Notes under the pieces: model-generated
The model's input: only the letters and a program-made list of their open reading frames with translations
The model's database searches: none
What the model was told of the DNA's origin: nothing
Translations under genes and position numbers: made by a program
Origin: a virus
Direction: 5' to 3' (one strand)
Virus record (IMG/VR): IMGVR_UViG_3300046690_000329
Coordinates: 1 to 27,778 of that record
Length of the DNA: 27,778 bases
Part shown: one piece after another, positions 13,049 through 19,645 of the stretch
Position numbering within the stretch: the stretch's first letter is position 1
Layout of the letters: every line of letters starts with the position of its first letter

Positions 13049-13408
13049 CTAATTTCGTGCTTTCATGCAAAGTTCACGAAAACGCCGCTGTTCAGCGTCA
13101 TATCCGGCCAGGTTGGCGCGCATCCATGCTGGCGATGCACTACGTTTTGTCTTGCGTTCGATTGCCTCGCGTAACGCGTCGCCTTCGAGCAATGCATAGC
13201 GCACGCGCGATGTCGTCGCGTCGCGCCATACGATGCCCTTGGCGACGAGCGCATGCAGGGCATCGCGCACGGCTGAGCGCGGGCTGTCATGGAGTAGGGC
13301 GCACACTTCGTCTTGCGTGTAGTGATACGCTGGAACCATTGCGCCGATCAGTTCTTCGTGAGCGACGGTTTCGGCTTGGCGTGAGCTGCTGATTGCGATG
13401 TTTTTCAT
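13049..13408 (-). CDS. Winged-helix-like DNA-binding protein
   Basis: The 119-residue protein contains a probable winged helix (about residues 18-75): YTQDEVCALLHDSPRSAVRD followed by ALVAKGIVWRDATTSRVRYAL, a helix-helix-wing pattern. The C-terminal tail is basic. It is the last gene of the recombination unit and ends only four bases before the next promoter/operator at 13017-13045. This position would allow local regulation, but its target is unknown. The ATG at 13408 overlaps the upstream stop. Confidence 0.7.
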   Translation of the reverse strand: MKNIAISSSRQAETVAHEELIGAMVPAYHYTQDEVCALLHDSPRSAVRDALHALVAKGIVWRDATTSRVRYALLEGDALREAIERKTKRSASPAWMRANLAGYDAEQRRFRELCMKARN

Positions 13409-13635
13409 TTTGTGTTTCGTGCCTCGTCGATCTTGTCGAGCGCTTCTGCGATGCTGCGTGCGCTCATGTTGTCCTCGTCGCTTGTCCCTTCGTACATTGA
13501 CCGGTGATCACGAACCGCTGTTTCCAGTGCCCGCAACCGCTCGCACTCCGCCTCAAGCGCCGCATAGTCGGAATGGCGCACGTATAAGCCATTGGGGCAG
13601 GGCGCCGAACTGGTGCCGAATCGTTGAACTGTCAT
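13405..13635 (-). CDS. Small coiled-coil phage protein
   Basis: The 76-residue protein starts at ATG 13635, overlapping the upstream TGA; the longer reading from 13692 adds only non-family residues. It has an N-terminal segment CPNGLYVRHSDYAALEAECE that leads into a coiled coil (ALEAECERLRALETAV). The function is unknown. Four-base overlaps at both ends show it is part of the recombination operon. Confidence 0.65.
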   Translation of the reverse strand: MTVQRFGTSSAPCPNGLYVRHSDYAALEAECERLRALETAVRDHRSMYEGTSDEDNMSARSIAEALDKIDEARNTK

Positions 13636-14078
13636 GTCGTCTCCATCTGTGGTTGTGTGGTGCCCATCTTCACTGCGCGCGCCGGCTCCCATAGCTCATA
13701 GGCGCGATCCCATGCTGCGAACTTTTCCTCGCGGGTAGCATTACCCTGGTCGAGCCATTGATGGCACCAGTGGCATCCCGGCACAGTGCGTGTGTGGCTT
13801 GCCTTGAGGCCCATGCCCTTTCCGTCGCGTGACTGGTTGCTATGGCACGGCACAACAATGTCTGGGGATGCTTCGCCGCCACAGATGACGCGCAGATAGC
13901 AGGCTTCACCGCGGCATGCCTCCAGATACTTCGATCCCTCGGCGACGGTCGACTTCTTCCGCGCGCGCTTCTTCATCGGCTTGCGCTCCAGTTCCTTCGT
14001 CGCGCTGCGAAAGCTGCTGAACGAGCCGCCGGGCTTGCGCTTGAATGCGCTCGGCTTGAGCGGTGTTGATCGCTTCAT
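13632..14078 (-). CDS. YbcO/DUF1364-like nuclease
   Basis: The 148-residue protein has a basic N-terminus rich in Lys and Arg, then the YbcO/DUF1364 pattern: YLEACRGEACYLR, an ICGGEA Cys, PCHSNQSRDGKGMGLK, and PGCHWCHQWLDQG. These Cys and His residues form the zinc/HNH-type site of this phage recombination nuclease family. The ATG at 14078 overlaps the upstream stop and has GGGGG before it, which is better than the longer start at 14126. It lies with NinB and RusA homologues, so a role in phage recombination or DNA processing is likely. Confidence 0.85.
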   Translation of the reverse strand: MKRSTPLKPSAFKRKPGGSFSSFRSATKELERKPMKKRARKKSTVAEGSKYLEACRGEACYLRVICGGEASPDIVVPCHSNQSRDGKGMGLKASHTRTVPGCHWCHQWLDQGNATREEKFAAWDRAYELWEPARAVKMGTTQPQMETT

Positions 14079-14470
14079 CGCGCCCCCGCCAGCAATCCAG
14101 CGAACGGATGCGCCCGACCATCGCAAGCAGTCCTACGCGCCCTGTACACGCCAGCATATTTGCGGTAATGACGAGCCGATGCCTGTTTGCGTGCTTCGAC
14201 GAGATCCGGCTGCGGCTTGTCGCGCTTGTCGCCGGCCCGGTAAACCGCGCCCCACAATCCGCTCTTGCCGACCATGCGGTGCCAGTCGCAGATGTAGACC
14301 TTCTTCGGCGTCTCGGCGCGCAAGATTCGCAGATGCCGGCGCACGCCAGTCTCGGCGATGCCGACGAGCGCTTCGAGTTCCTTGGCGGTCAGCGCTTCCT
14401 GCTCGAGCAGTTCGAGGATCTTGTTGCGCGTGGCGTGGCGCATGCTGTTGGCGTTGAGCTTGCCGGTCAT
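14075..14470 (-). CDS. Winged-helix DNA-binding protein
   Basis: The 131-residue protein has a clear helix-turn-helix (RNKILELLEQEALTAKELEA, then GIAETGVRRHLRIL) typical of ArsR-like winged helices at residues 13-60. It continues with VYICDWHRM and a basic C-terminal tail (RHYRKYAGVYRARR). GGAG lies eight bases before the ATG at 14470, which overlaps the methyltransferase stop. It is probably a DNA-binding regulator or accessory protein; the target is unknown. Confidence 0.75.
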   Translation of the reverse strand: MTGKLNANSMRHATRNKILELLEQEALTAKELEALVGIAETGVRRHLRILRAETPKKVYICDWHRMVGKSGLWGAVYRAGDKRDKPQPDLVEARKQASARHYRKYAGVYRARRTACDGRAHPFAGLLAGAR

Positions 14471-15495
14471 GCTGCGATCTCCATCATTGCTTCGTCGGCC
14501 GCTCTAATGAAAGTCGCCGCCGCTTCAGCATTAATGGCGTTTCCGTAGGCGCGTAGTCGTCCCATTCTGGAGGGAGCCCCATCAACCAGCGGGAATGTGC
14601 CGGGTTCAACTGGCCGCCACTTTCCATCTCGGCATCCGATCCAGTCAGCATCTCTCCAGAAACCGTTAGTCGGGCCGGCTGATTCGTGGCGCACAATTCG
14701 ACCGTCTTGCGGCTGCTGTCCGTGTTGCCCGCGGCGTTGTATCCCTTCTGCGCTGGCGTCCCAGCCATCGGCGTTGGCCAGCCGGCGAACGTCGCTACAT
14801 GATTCAAGCTCACCGCCACCTTGCGGCCGTCGGGCGTCTTCCCCGTCACGCTCAAGCCCTCGAACGACTGCGATCCCTTGCTGTTGCCGACTGTCGGTGT
14901 CGGCCATCCCGCCAACCACGCCACGCGGCCGAGCAGTGAGTTCAGTGGCACGTTGGCGCACTCCGCGCCGTCCTTCCAGTCCCGCGTTGTCGGAGTCGGC
15001 CATCCAGTAGAGGCGATCTCTGATGTGCGGTGCGCCGACGCCCGCAGACGGGAACGGCGTCGCCCCGACCCGGTATCCCACGCCTTCCAGGTCAGTTTGT
15101 ACAAGGTCGATCCAAGGCTCTGCATCCTTGCTCGCAACTTGCTCTCCAAGGATGACTGAAGGGCGGCACTGGCTAATGAGGTGGAAAAATGCGGGCCAAA
15201 GGTGCCGCTCGTCATCAAACCCAGTTCCTTCGCCTGCCTGGCTGAAAGGTTGGCACGGACAGGAACCGGTCCAAACAGATCGATCGTCAGCCCATCCGGC
15301 TTGTCGAAGTGCGCGAGACCATACGCCAATCCCGGCGAAGAAATGGCACTGTGTGTATCCCCGAAGGTCGTCCGGTCTAACATCCTCGATACTCCGTTCG
15401 TCTACGTCGCCGGCGGCAATGTGGCCGGCCGCTATCAGATTGCGCAACCACTGCGCAGCGTATGGGTCGATCTCGTTGTAATAGGCTCCGCTCAT
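14467..15495 (-). CDS. C5-cytosine DNA methyltransferase
   Basis: The 342-residue enzyme has FAGIG (53-57, SAM site), the catalytic PCQPFS with Cys81, EQV (118-120, usual ENV), RDRLYW (159-164) and the late YGNAI (317-321). Between the last two, where a target-recognition domain is expected, it has degenerate repeats of M/L-A-D/N-x-D (MADSDN, MADTDS, LANADG) in Gly/Arg/Gln-rich sequence. GAGGA lies nine bases upstream of the ATG. It probably protects phage DNA from restriction. A second long frame runs through it on the same strand. Confidence 0.92.
   Translation of the reverse strand: MSGAYYNEIDPYAAQWLRNLIAAGHIAAGDVDERSIEDVRPDDLRGYTQCHFFAGIGVWSRALRQAGWADDRSVWTGSCPCQPFSQAGEGTGFDDERHLWPAFFHLISQCRPSVILGEQVASKDAEPWIDLVQTDLEGVGYRVGATPFPSAGVGAPHIRDRLYWMADSDNAGLEGRRGVRQRATELTARPRGVVGGMADTDSRQQQGIAVVRGLERDGEDARRPQGGGELESCSDVRRLANADGWDASAEGIQRRGQHGQQPQDGRIVRHESAGPTNGFWRDADWIGCRDGKWRPVEPGTFPLVDGAPSRMGRLRAYGNAINAEAAATFIRAADEAMMEIAA
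14484..15383 (-). CDS. Possible overlapping gene inside the cytosine methyltransferase
   Basis: A 299-codon frame starts at ATG 15383 with GGAG eight bases upstream and runs in another register through the methyltransferase gene. The product contains three regularly placed repeats of GWPTP (GWPTPTTRDWKDG, GWPTPTVGNSKG, GWPTPMAGTP) and ends with LNPAHSRWLMGLPPEWDDY. Proteins with these signatures are, to my memory, common in phage annotations, but they may all be shadows of the same methyltransferase family. I see no catalytic motif. Whether it is translated is open. Confidence 0.4.
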   Translation of the reverse strand: MLDRTTFGDTHSAISSPGLAYGLAHFDKPDGLTIDLFGPVPVRANLSARQAKELGLMTSGTFGPHFSTSLASAALQSSLESKLRARMQSLGSTLYKLTWKAWDTGSGRRRSRLRASAHRTSEIASTGWPTPTTRDWKDGAECANVPLNSLLGRVAWLAGWPTPTVGNSKGSQSFEGLSVTGKTPDGRKVAVSLNHVATFAGWPTPMAGTPAQKGYNAAGNTDSSRKTVELCATNQPARLTVSGEMLTGSDAEMESGGQLNPAHSRWLMGLPPEWDDYAPTETPLMLKRRRLSLERPTKQ

Positions 15496-15908
15496 GCTGC
15501 CAGTTCCTCATATCCGGGCGGCGCACTGAGCGGGATGCCATTCTCGACAAACCATGCTTGAACATATTCCAGAAGGCTGTTCATGCGCTTCTGGCCCATG
15601 CTTGCGCTGCTCTCCCTGACGTTTACAAATTCACCTTCCAGACCGGGGATGACGTCGGCGCCGATGCCGGCCGCAATAGCGTGACCGCTGATGAAAAGAA
15701 CCTTCCACTGTTGAGCAGTGAAGCGGCGCCCCATATACGTCGCCTCTTTTGCTGCGACTCCGAACAGGTGATGGAGATAGCTGTTTTGTGCGATGCTGCG
15801 CGTGCGCTCTTGCAGTACGAGCATGTGACCATCGGGCCTCTTGTGCACAGCATCGGCTGCCATGCGGCGATTGTGCGGCGTGAGAAAGATCGTTAATTTG
15901 TCGCTCAT
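15492..15908 (-). CDS. ninB: NinB-like recombination protein
   Basis: The 138-residue protein matches NinB of lambda-like phages: a short start (MSDKLTIFLTPHNRR), then RTRSIAQNSYLHHLFGVAA, RRFTAQQWKVLF and a C-terminal YVQAWFVENGI segment. NinB (Orf in lambda) binds ssDNA and SSB and assists recombination. The ATG at 15908 shares one base with the upstream stop and has GGGGG before it. It lies directly upstream of the methyltransferase and downstream of RusA, forming a recombination cluster. Confidence 0.88.
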   Translation of the reverse strand: MSDKLTIFLTPHNRRMAADAVHKRPDGHMLVLQERTRSIAQNSYLHHLFGVAAKEATYMGRRFTAQQWKVLFISGHAIAAGIGADVIPGLEGEFVNVRESSASMGQKRMNSLLEYVQAWFVENGIPLSAPPGYEELAA

Positions 15909-16282
15909 CACGCCCCCATCACCATGACGCCGAGCCGGCCGCCCTTGACGATCTCGCCGCGGCATACCAGCAGCTCGTCAATTTGGCTGTCGTCGTCATA
16001 TACGCCGGCATGCGTCAGCGCATCGAGCGCCGCCTTCACACGATTGTCAATATCGGCAATGCGTCGATCACGCATGCTCACATGCAGCGCCACGCATAAC
16101 CGGGCGGAACCGAACTTGATCGCGTTGCGCTCGGCGACGATCTCGGCGACACGCTTGCGGAAGTCTTTGCCTTCTGCCGTTATGTACATGCCACGCGGCG
16201 ACTTGCGCCAGTAGCAATTGATCGAGGGGGGCAGGGGAAGCGTCAGGAACTGAGCAACGCCGGATAATGGATGGTCTGTCAT
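15908..16282 (-). CDS. rusA: RusA-like Holliday junction resolvase
   Basis: The 124-residue protein has the RusA signature: TLPLPPSINCYWR, ITAEGKDFR, and the catalytic carboxylates in RRIADIDNRVKAALDAL (Asp77, Asp79) with VYDDDSQI (Asp96-98). It should cut four-way junctions during phage recombination and before packaging. The start at ATG 16282 overlaps the preceding stop and is preferred to the longer reading. It pairs functionally with NinB, the YbcO-like nuclease and the Sak4-like ATPase. Confidence 0.93.
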   Translation of the reverse strand: MTDHPLSGVAQFLTLPLPPSINCYWRKSPRGMYITAEGKDFRKRVAEIVAERNAIKFGSARLCVALHVSMRDRRIADIDNRVKAALDALTHAGVYDDDSQIDELLVCRGEIVKGGRLGVMVMGA

Positions 16283-16461
16283 GCTTTCTTCTCGGAACGG
16301 ATATACGCCCATAACTCTTTCTTCGCCCGCTCAGCCGCTGCATCGCCGGCCGCCTGCCGCACGCGCTCGACAATCGCGCTTGCTTTCGCAAACTGTCCGC
16401 TTCGCCCGTCGCGCACTGCGGCGAGGAAGCGCGCTAAACAGTCGGCTTGCGTCAGCACCAT
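16279..16461 (-). CDS. Small helical phage protein
   Basis: The 60-residue protein is helical and basic at its end (AKKELWAYIRSEKKA). It starts at ATG 16461 inside the end of the preceding short frame and overlaps RusA by four bases at its stop. The ribosome site is weak. No family is recognised. Position and overlaps support coding; the function is unknown. Confidence 0.6.
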   Translation of the reverse strand: MVLTQADCLARFLAAVRDGRSGQFAKASAIVERVRQAAGDAAAERAKKELWAYIRSEKKA

Positions 16462-16565
16462 GGAATAGCCGCGAATGAAACGGTGCGCAGGATGTACCAG
16501 CAGCCATGATCCACAGAGCCGTACTCGCTATAGGCGTCGAACTTGATGCGGATCATGGTGTGCAT
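16452..16565 (-). CDS. 37-residue possible gene
   Basis: The frame from ATG 16565 (or 16556) to TGA at 16452 encodes a peptide with FDAYSEYGSVDHGCWYILRT. The composition looks protein-like, and it fills the gap between Gp157 and the next gene, overlapping the latter by ten bases. No good ribosome site is visible and there is no recognisable family, so confidence is modest. Confidence 0.45.
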   Translation of the reverse strand: MHTMIRIKFDAYSEYGSVDHGCWYILRTVSFAAIPWC

Positions 16566-16576
16566 GGCATGCTCGG

Positions 16577-17071
16577 TTAAACGCGGATCTCGAGCCGATC
16601 CTTGACGATCAGGCGTGCGCCGGCGATTTCCTGCCCTGCTTCGAGCGCTTTCTTGATCTCGGTCTTGTTCGGCTCGGTCTTGACGCGCATGTATTGCTGC
16701 GGCACGGCGTCTGCATCGACGACTTCGACAGACTTGTCGCGGCCTTCGCGCAGGGCAATCGTCACCAGCGGGTTTTCGATGCGCAGGCGTTGCGCAGACT
16801 TCATGTTCTGTTGCAGATAGCCTTCCAGGCGCTCGGCGCGGGCTTCCCACTTGCGCGCGCGCTCGACGATCTCTGCGGCTGCGTCGCGCATCATCTTTGC
16901 GTTAGCGGCGATTTCGCGCGAGATCAGGGCGCAGCCGACAGCCTTCTTGTCGAAGTCCTCGGCGCAGCCTTCAAGCGTGTCCTCGATGGTCGTGTCGTCG
17001 AAACCTGCATCCATCAGGTCGTTGCGGATTGCCAGCAGCTCGCCGGTCAACTGGTAGAGTGGTGCGTTCAT
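16577..17071 (-). CDS. Gp157-like protein
   Basis: The 164-residue protein matches the phage Gp157 family. It starts with PLYQLTGELLAIRNDL, continues with a helical coiled-coil middle (AAEIVERARKWEARAERLEGYL), and ends with TEPNKTEIKKALEAGQEI and GARLIV. Family members lie in early replication/recombination operons; the founding streptococcal phage protein was linked to phage resistance. AAGGA precedes the ATG at 17071, excluding the much longer reading from 17233. It is the first gene of the unit driven from 17118. Confidence 0.88.
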   Translation of the reverse strand: MNAPLYQLTGELLAIRNDLMDAGFDDTTIEDTLEGCAEDFDKKAVGCALISREIAANAKMMRDAAAEIVERARKWEARAERLEGYLQQNMKSAQRLRIENPLVTIALREGRDKSVEVVDADAVPQQYMRVKTEPNKTEIKKALEAGQEIAGARLIVKDRLEIRV

Positions 17072-17117
17072 TTCGGTTCCTTTTGATTGTGTGTGCTGCG
17101 GTATCGGTGCATGCATA

Positions 17118-17156
17118 AAGATACCATGACGGTATCTGTAGCGGTCAAATTTTTTT
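17118..17156 (-). promoter_or_regulatory. Leftward promoter/operator for the recombination unit (17071 to 13049)
   Basis: GATACC-ATGAC-GGTATC (17120-17136) is a perfect operator. On the minus strand a run of A and ATTTGACC (17143-17156) precedes it. TTGACC (17143-17148) is a good -35, though 19 bp from TATCTT (17118-17123). A half-site GGTATC lies nearby around 17100. Confidence 0.65.
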
Positions 17157-17387
17157 ACGTCGCAGGCCGCGCCATTCGAAGCCGCCTTGGCGCTCTGCTT
17201 CACTGCTTGGCCGGTGCTTGCACGACTCGGCACCGTGTGGCGTCTGCGCCGTGTATGACCATCGATTGCCGGTCCAGTAGCTGAACAGGCGAAAGATGGT
17301 CTTGCCGTTCGGCTTGCGGCGCACTTCGTAGACGCCGATGTGCAGCGGCTTTATGCTCTTGTCAAACCAGTCTGTGAACTCTTGCAT
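17145..17387 (-). CDS. Small basic phage protein
   Basis: The 80-residue protein contains LHIGVYEVRRKPNGKT and FRLFSYWTGNRWSY, followed by a basic tail ending RRKKI that runs into the next operator. AGGAGA lies seven bases upstream of the ATG at 17387. Its Trp/Tyr-rich centre suggests a compact folded core, but no family is named. It is the last gene of the unit that begins at 19332. A GC-only hairpin (17406-17423, 7-bp stem) separates it from the SSB-tailed gene. Confidence 0.7.
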   Translation of the reverse strand: MQEFTDWFDKSIKPLHIGVYEVRRKPNGKTIFRLFSYWTGNRWSYTAQTPHGAESCKHRPSSEAERQGGFEWRGLRRKKI

Positions 17388-17441
17388 GTGAGGTCTCCTG
17401 GCTGACGCCGGCGCGGGCCGGCGACGCGGTTTAGTGCGTGG

Positions 17442-18077
17442 TCAGAATGGGATGTCGTCGTCCATTTCATCGAATCCGCCGCCAGCAGGCGCCGATGCAT
17501 GGCGCGTCGCTGCGGGTTGCGCTGCCGGCGCATTACGCAACGGACGATGACGCAGGCTTTGGATCATCTTCGGAAGCTGTTGCGCGTTCACCTTCTTGTC
17601 GAGGATTTCCGAAGCCATGAGTTCGCTGCTGGCTTCGAAGAAAGCGGCCGGCACGACCTTCGTTACGACTGATCCGTCGTTTTTCAGGTAGTCCTCCGTC
17701 TCGAACAGGATGCCGACCGGCTTGTCCATCAGATCAAGGAACACGTTCGCGTTGAATTCCTGAACCTGTTGCGTGTCGCGATCCCATTTCTTGACGACCG
17801 CTTCGCTCGGCGCGATGTTCTTGACGCGCAAGCACGTCATCAGCGCTTGCAGTTGCTTGAAGCCGAAGAGTTCTTTCTCTGAAGCGTTGAAAGTCCAGAG
17901 GGTGAAGTTCGCCGTCTGCTTGTCATCGGTCACGAACGCGAAGTCGATGCCGCGCGTGCCCTTGGAGCTTTGAATGTCCTCGGCGCGCGTGAATTGGCCG
18001 ACGTATTTGCCGATCTCGTTGATGCGCTCGCTACGCTGCTCAGCCTGGCGTGCTGCTTGTGCGTTCAATGCGTACAT
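17442..18077 (-). CDS. ssDNA-binding-like replication protein with an SSB-type C-terminal tail
   Basis: The 211-residue protein resembles the DUF669 group of phage proteins. It has an N-terminal GKYVGQFTRAEDIQSSKGTRG segment, a middle with TLWTFNASEKELFG, and VFLDLMDKPVGILFETEDY. It ends FDEMDDDIPF; the DDDIPF ending is identical to that of E. coli SSB, where it recruits replication and repair proteins. The Pro/Ala-rich region before it would act as a linker. It lies immediately downstream of the Sak4-like ATPase. An SSB-like role in recombination is inferred. Confidence 0.75.
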   Translation of the reverse strand: MYALNAQAARQAEQRSERINEIGKYVGQFTRAEDIQSSKGTRGIDFAFVTDDKQTANFTLWTFNASEKELFGFKQLQALMTCLRVKNIAPSEAVVKKWDRDTQQVQEFNANVFLDLMDKPVGILFETEDYLKNDGSVVTKVVPAAFFEASSELMASEILDKKVNAQQLPKMIQSLRHRPLRNAPAAQPAATRHASAPAGGGFDEMDDDIPF

Positions 18078-18142
18078 TTGATGTTGTCCTGTAGAAGTAA
18101 GGTTCGTTTGTTCTGGCTGTTCTAGGCTCAGAATTGAGGCAA

Positions 18143-18793
18143 TTAAGCGGCTTGCCGGATGCCGTAATACTCTGCAATCGCTTCGTCGACCGCACGCAGA
18201 TCGTTCGGAACTCGCTCGTCTTCGAACAGGCCCATCGGGCTTTTTACGGTGTCGCGCCCGCTGTTGCGCGTCGTGAACGTGTATTCGCCGTCGACAACGT
18301 CGGTCTTGAGTACGATCGTGAACAGGCCTTCGACCGTGATCTTCTCGTCGAGAAGGCGTCCGATAGTCTTGGCTTTAGTGTGGCCCGAATCGAGCTGTTC
18401 GCTGTGCGTCAGGATGTAGACGCGCACGTCATCAGCAAGGTTGTTCGCAGCCGTCAGCACATCCCATGCGTGCTTGCCGATCTCGGTGAACTTCTGAAAC
18501 CCGGTTTCCGAGCTGCGGCGCATGAACTCGTTCGCGAGCAGATACTGGAAGTCGTCGATGACGATCGTCTTGCGCTTTGTCTTCCCCAGTAGGTCGACGA
18601 TTCGGTTCGCGTCGTCAGTGACGATCATGTTCCCGGTCGTGTTCTCCCTGGACAGATACGACCAACCTTTAGCCCGAAAGGGCAGGGGCTTCTTAACGAC
18701 CTGAATCAAAAGGGTCTGCGAAGGGTCCAGATTGCGAAGCGAAGTGCTCTTTCCTGTCCCGCTTTGTCCGATAACCAGCGTTGCTGTGCTCAT
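18143..18793 (-). CDS. Sak4-like RecA-fold ATPase (single-strand annealing recombinase)
   Basis: The 216-residue protein has Walker A GQSGTGKS (9-16) and Walker B TIVIDD (76-81). The late LTHSEQLDSGHTKAKTIGR and KSPMGLFEDE elements are characteristic of phage AAA_24/Sak4 proteins. Sak4 proteins act as recombinases together with an ssDNA-binding protein, here probably the neighbour at 17442. AGGAG is seven bases upstream of the ATG at 18793. The start lies within another frame (18693-18878). Confidence 0.87.
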   Translation of the reverse strand: MSTATLVIGQSGTGKSTSLRNLDPSQTLLIQVVKKPLPFRAKGWSYLSRENTTGNMIVTDDANRIVDLLGKTKRKTIVIDDFQYLLANEFMRRSSETGFQKFTEIGKHAWDVLTAANNLADDVRVYILTHSEQLDSGHTKAKTIGRLLDEKITVEGLFTIVLKTDVVDGEYTFTTRNSGRDTVKSPMGLFEDERVPNDLRAVDEAIAEYYGIRQAA

Positions 18794-18878
18794 GGCATTT
18801 CTCCTGTTCTTGCAATTCGTGCTGTTCGTAAAGTTCGAGTTCTTGCTGCCACTGCCAGTCGTCGTCTGGCTCGTACAT
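18693..18878 (-). CDS. Small acidic protein overlapping the Sak4-like gene
   Basis: The 61-residue frame starts at ATG 18878, sharing a base with the upstream stop, with AAGG nearby. It encodes YEPDDDWQWQQELELYEQHE, an acidic Gln/Glu-rich helix, then a basic tail. The last 101 bases lie inside the Sak4-like gene in another register. The first half looks genuinely coding because it fills the gap and is coupled upstream; the overlapping half may be a passive extension. The function is unknown. Confidence 0.5.
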   Translation of the reverse strand: MYEPDDDWQWQQELELYEQHELQEQEKCHEHSNAGYRTKRDRKEHFASQSGPFADPFDSGR

Positions 18879-19114
18879 CACGACACCTTGCAGCGTTGGT
18901 ATTGGCGAGACACATTCGGCGGGACATACGCACCGCTGATCCGAACGCGGGGCTGAACACCGCGACGAGCGAGATCGGCTTTGGCTGCACGCTGGCGCTG
19001 CTCAGTGCGCGCGCCGAGTGCTTTGTATTGGCTGTCGATGATCTCGGCTTGCGAGAGGCGCACATTCGTCTGGACGTGGCGCAGGTCATTCAGTGACTTG
19101 GCGATCAGTTGCAT
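18878..19114 (-). CDS. Hypothetical basic helical protein
   Basis: The 78-residue product from ATG 19114 overlaps the end of the upstream gene by ten bases. It is helical and basic (LSQAEIIDSQYKALGARTEQ, then RAAKADLARRGVQPRVRISG). The longer reading from 19210 adds residues lying antisense to nothing useful and no better ribosome site. No family is recognised. It is part of the unit containing the Sak4-like recombinase. Confidence 0.6.
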   Translation of the reverse strand: MQLIAKSLNDLRHVQTNVRLSQAEIIDSQYKALGARTEQRQRAAKADLARRGVQPRVRISGAYVPPNVSRQYQRCKVS

Positions 19115-19332
19115 ACCGGGCTCGCATGGAAAGTGAGGACGATCATCACGGCGAGAGCCATTGCGCACGCGCCAGCAGAGAAAGCGAGAAACAGGTCGTT
19201 GACCTTGCAAACGCTAGCTACCACGGTATCCGTCGCGTGCAAATTTTTTTCCGCAACGTCGGCCTGACGCGGGCGGAAAATCGCTGCGGAGCATAATAAT
19301 AACGCGGACTTCAGTTGCGATGCAGTGTTCAT
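19105..19332 (-). CDS. Small membrane protein, first gene of the Sak4 unit
   Basis: The 75-residue product has a hydrophobic segment near residues 48-67 (FLAFSAGACAMALAVMIVLT). The N-terminal part, MNTASQLKSALLLCSAAIF, could be a first membrane segment or signal. The promoter at 19386 lies about 55 bases upstream of the ATG at 19332. A second operator-like sequence falls inside the frame at about codon 30, so the true start could be later. The function is unknown. Confidence 0.55.
   Translation of the reverse strand: MNTASQLKSALLLCSAAIFRPRQADVAEKNLHATDTVVASVCKVNDLFLAFSAGACAMALAVMIVLTFHASPVCN
19217..19250 (-). promoter_or_regulatory. Degenerate operator copy with A-tract
   Basis: On the minus strand an A-run and TTTGCACGCGACGGATACC (19225-19250) match the flanks at 2283 and 17118, but the second operator half is lost (GTGGTAGC). 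It lies inside the small membrane-protein frame, just as the copy at 2283 lies inside the outer-membrane gene. Confidence 0.45.
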
Positions 19333-19385
19333 GATGATTTCGTTCCGTTCGTGGTTTTGGTTTGTGTTTTGTCCTGCTGAGATGA

Positions 19386-19414
19386 AGGATACTAAAACGG
19401 TATCTGTAACGCAA
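19386..19414 (-). promoter_or_regulatory. Leftward promoter/operator for the Sak4 unit (19332 to 17145)
   Basis: TTGCGT (19409-19414) and TATCCT (19386-19391) on the minus strand are 17 bp apart. The operator GATACT-AAAAC-GGTATC (19388-19404) overlaps the -10. It closely resembles the promoter at 2423. Confidence 0.75.
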
Positions 19415-19444
19415 GTGCTTTTTGCGAGAAAAATGTGCGCGCGC

Positions 19445-19645
19445 CTACAAACGCATCCACGTCTGATAGTCGGCTTCGCTCAGTCGATCGCCTGGAAGCG
19501 CTGCCTTTGCGTCTGGCTTGTGCGCGTCGCAATACTCGCGGCCTTCGTGCTGCCAATGCGCCTTCACGCGCGGGCCTAACTTGCGGCACACGCAGCAGTA
19601 GCGCCAGCCGCCGCGCTCGATCATGTCTTTCGTGATCCGCTTCAT
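19445..19645 (-). CDS. Small zinc-finger-like protein
   Basis: The 66-residue protein from ATG 19645 overlaps the HD-hydrolase stop by four bases. It has RYCCVCRKLGP and HEGREYCDAHK, a CxxC...CxxH arrangement typical of a single zinc site. The end, LSEADYQTWMRL, is helical. It is the last gene of the unit from 21474. The likely role is nucleic-acid or protein binding; no family is named. Confidence 0.65.
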   Translation of the reverse strand: MKRITKDMIERGGWRYCCVCRKLGPRVKAHWQHEGREYCDAHKPDAKAALPGDRLSEADYQTWMRL

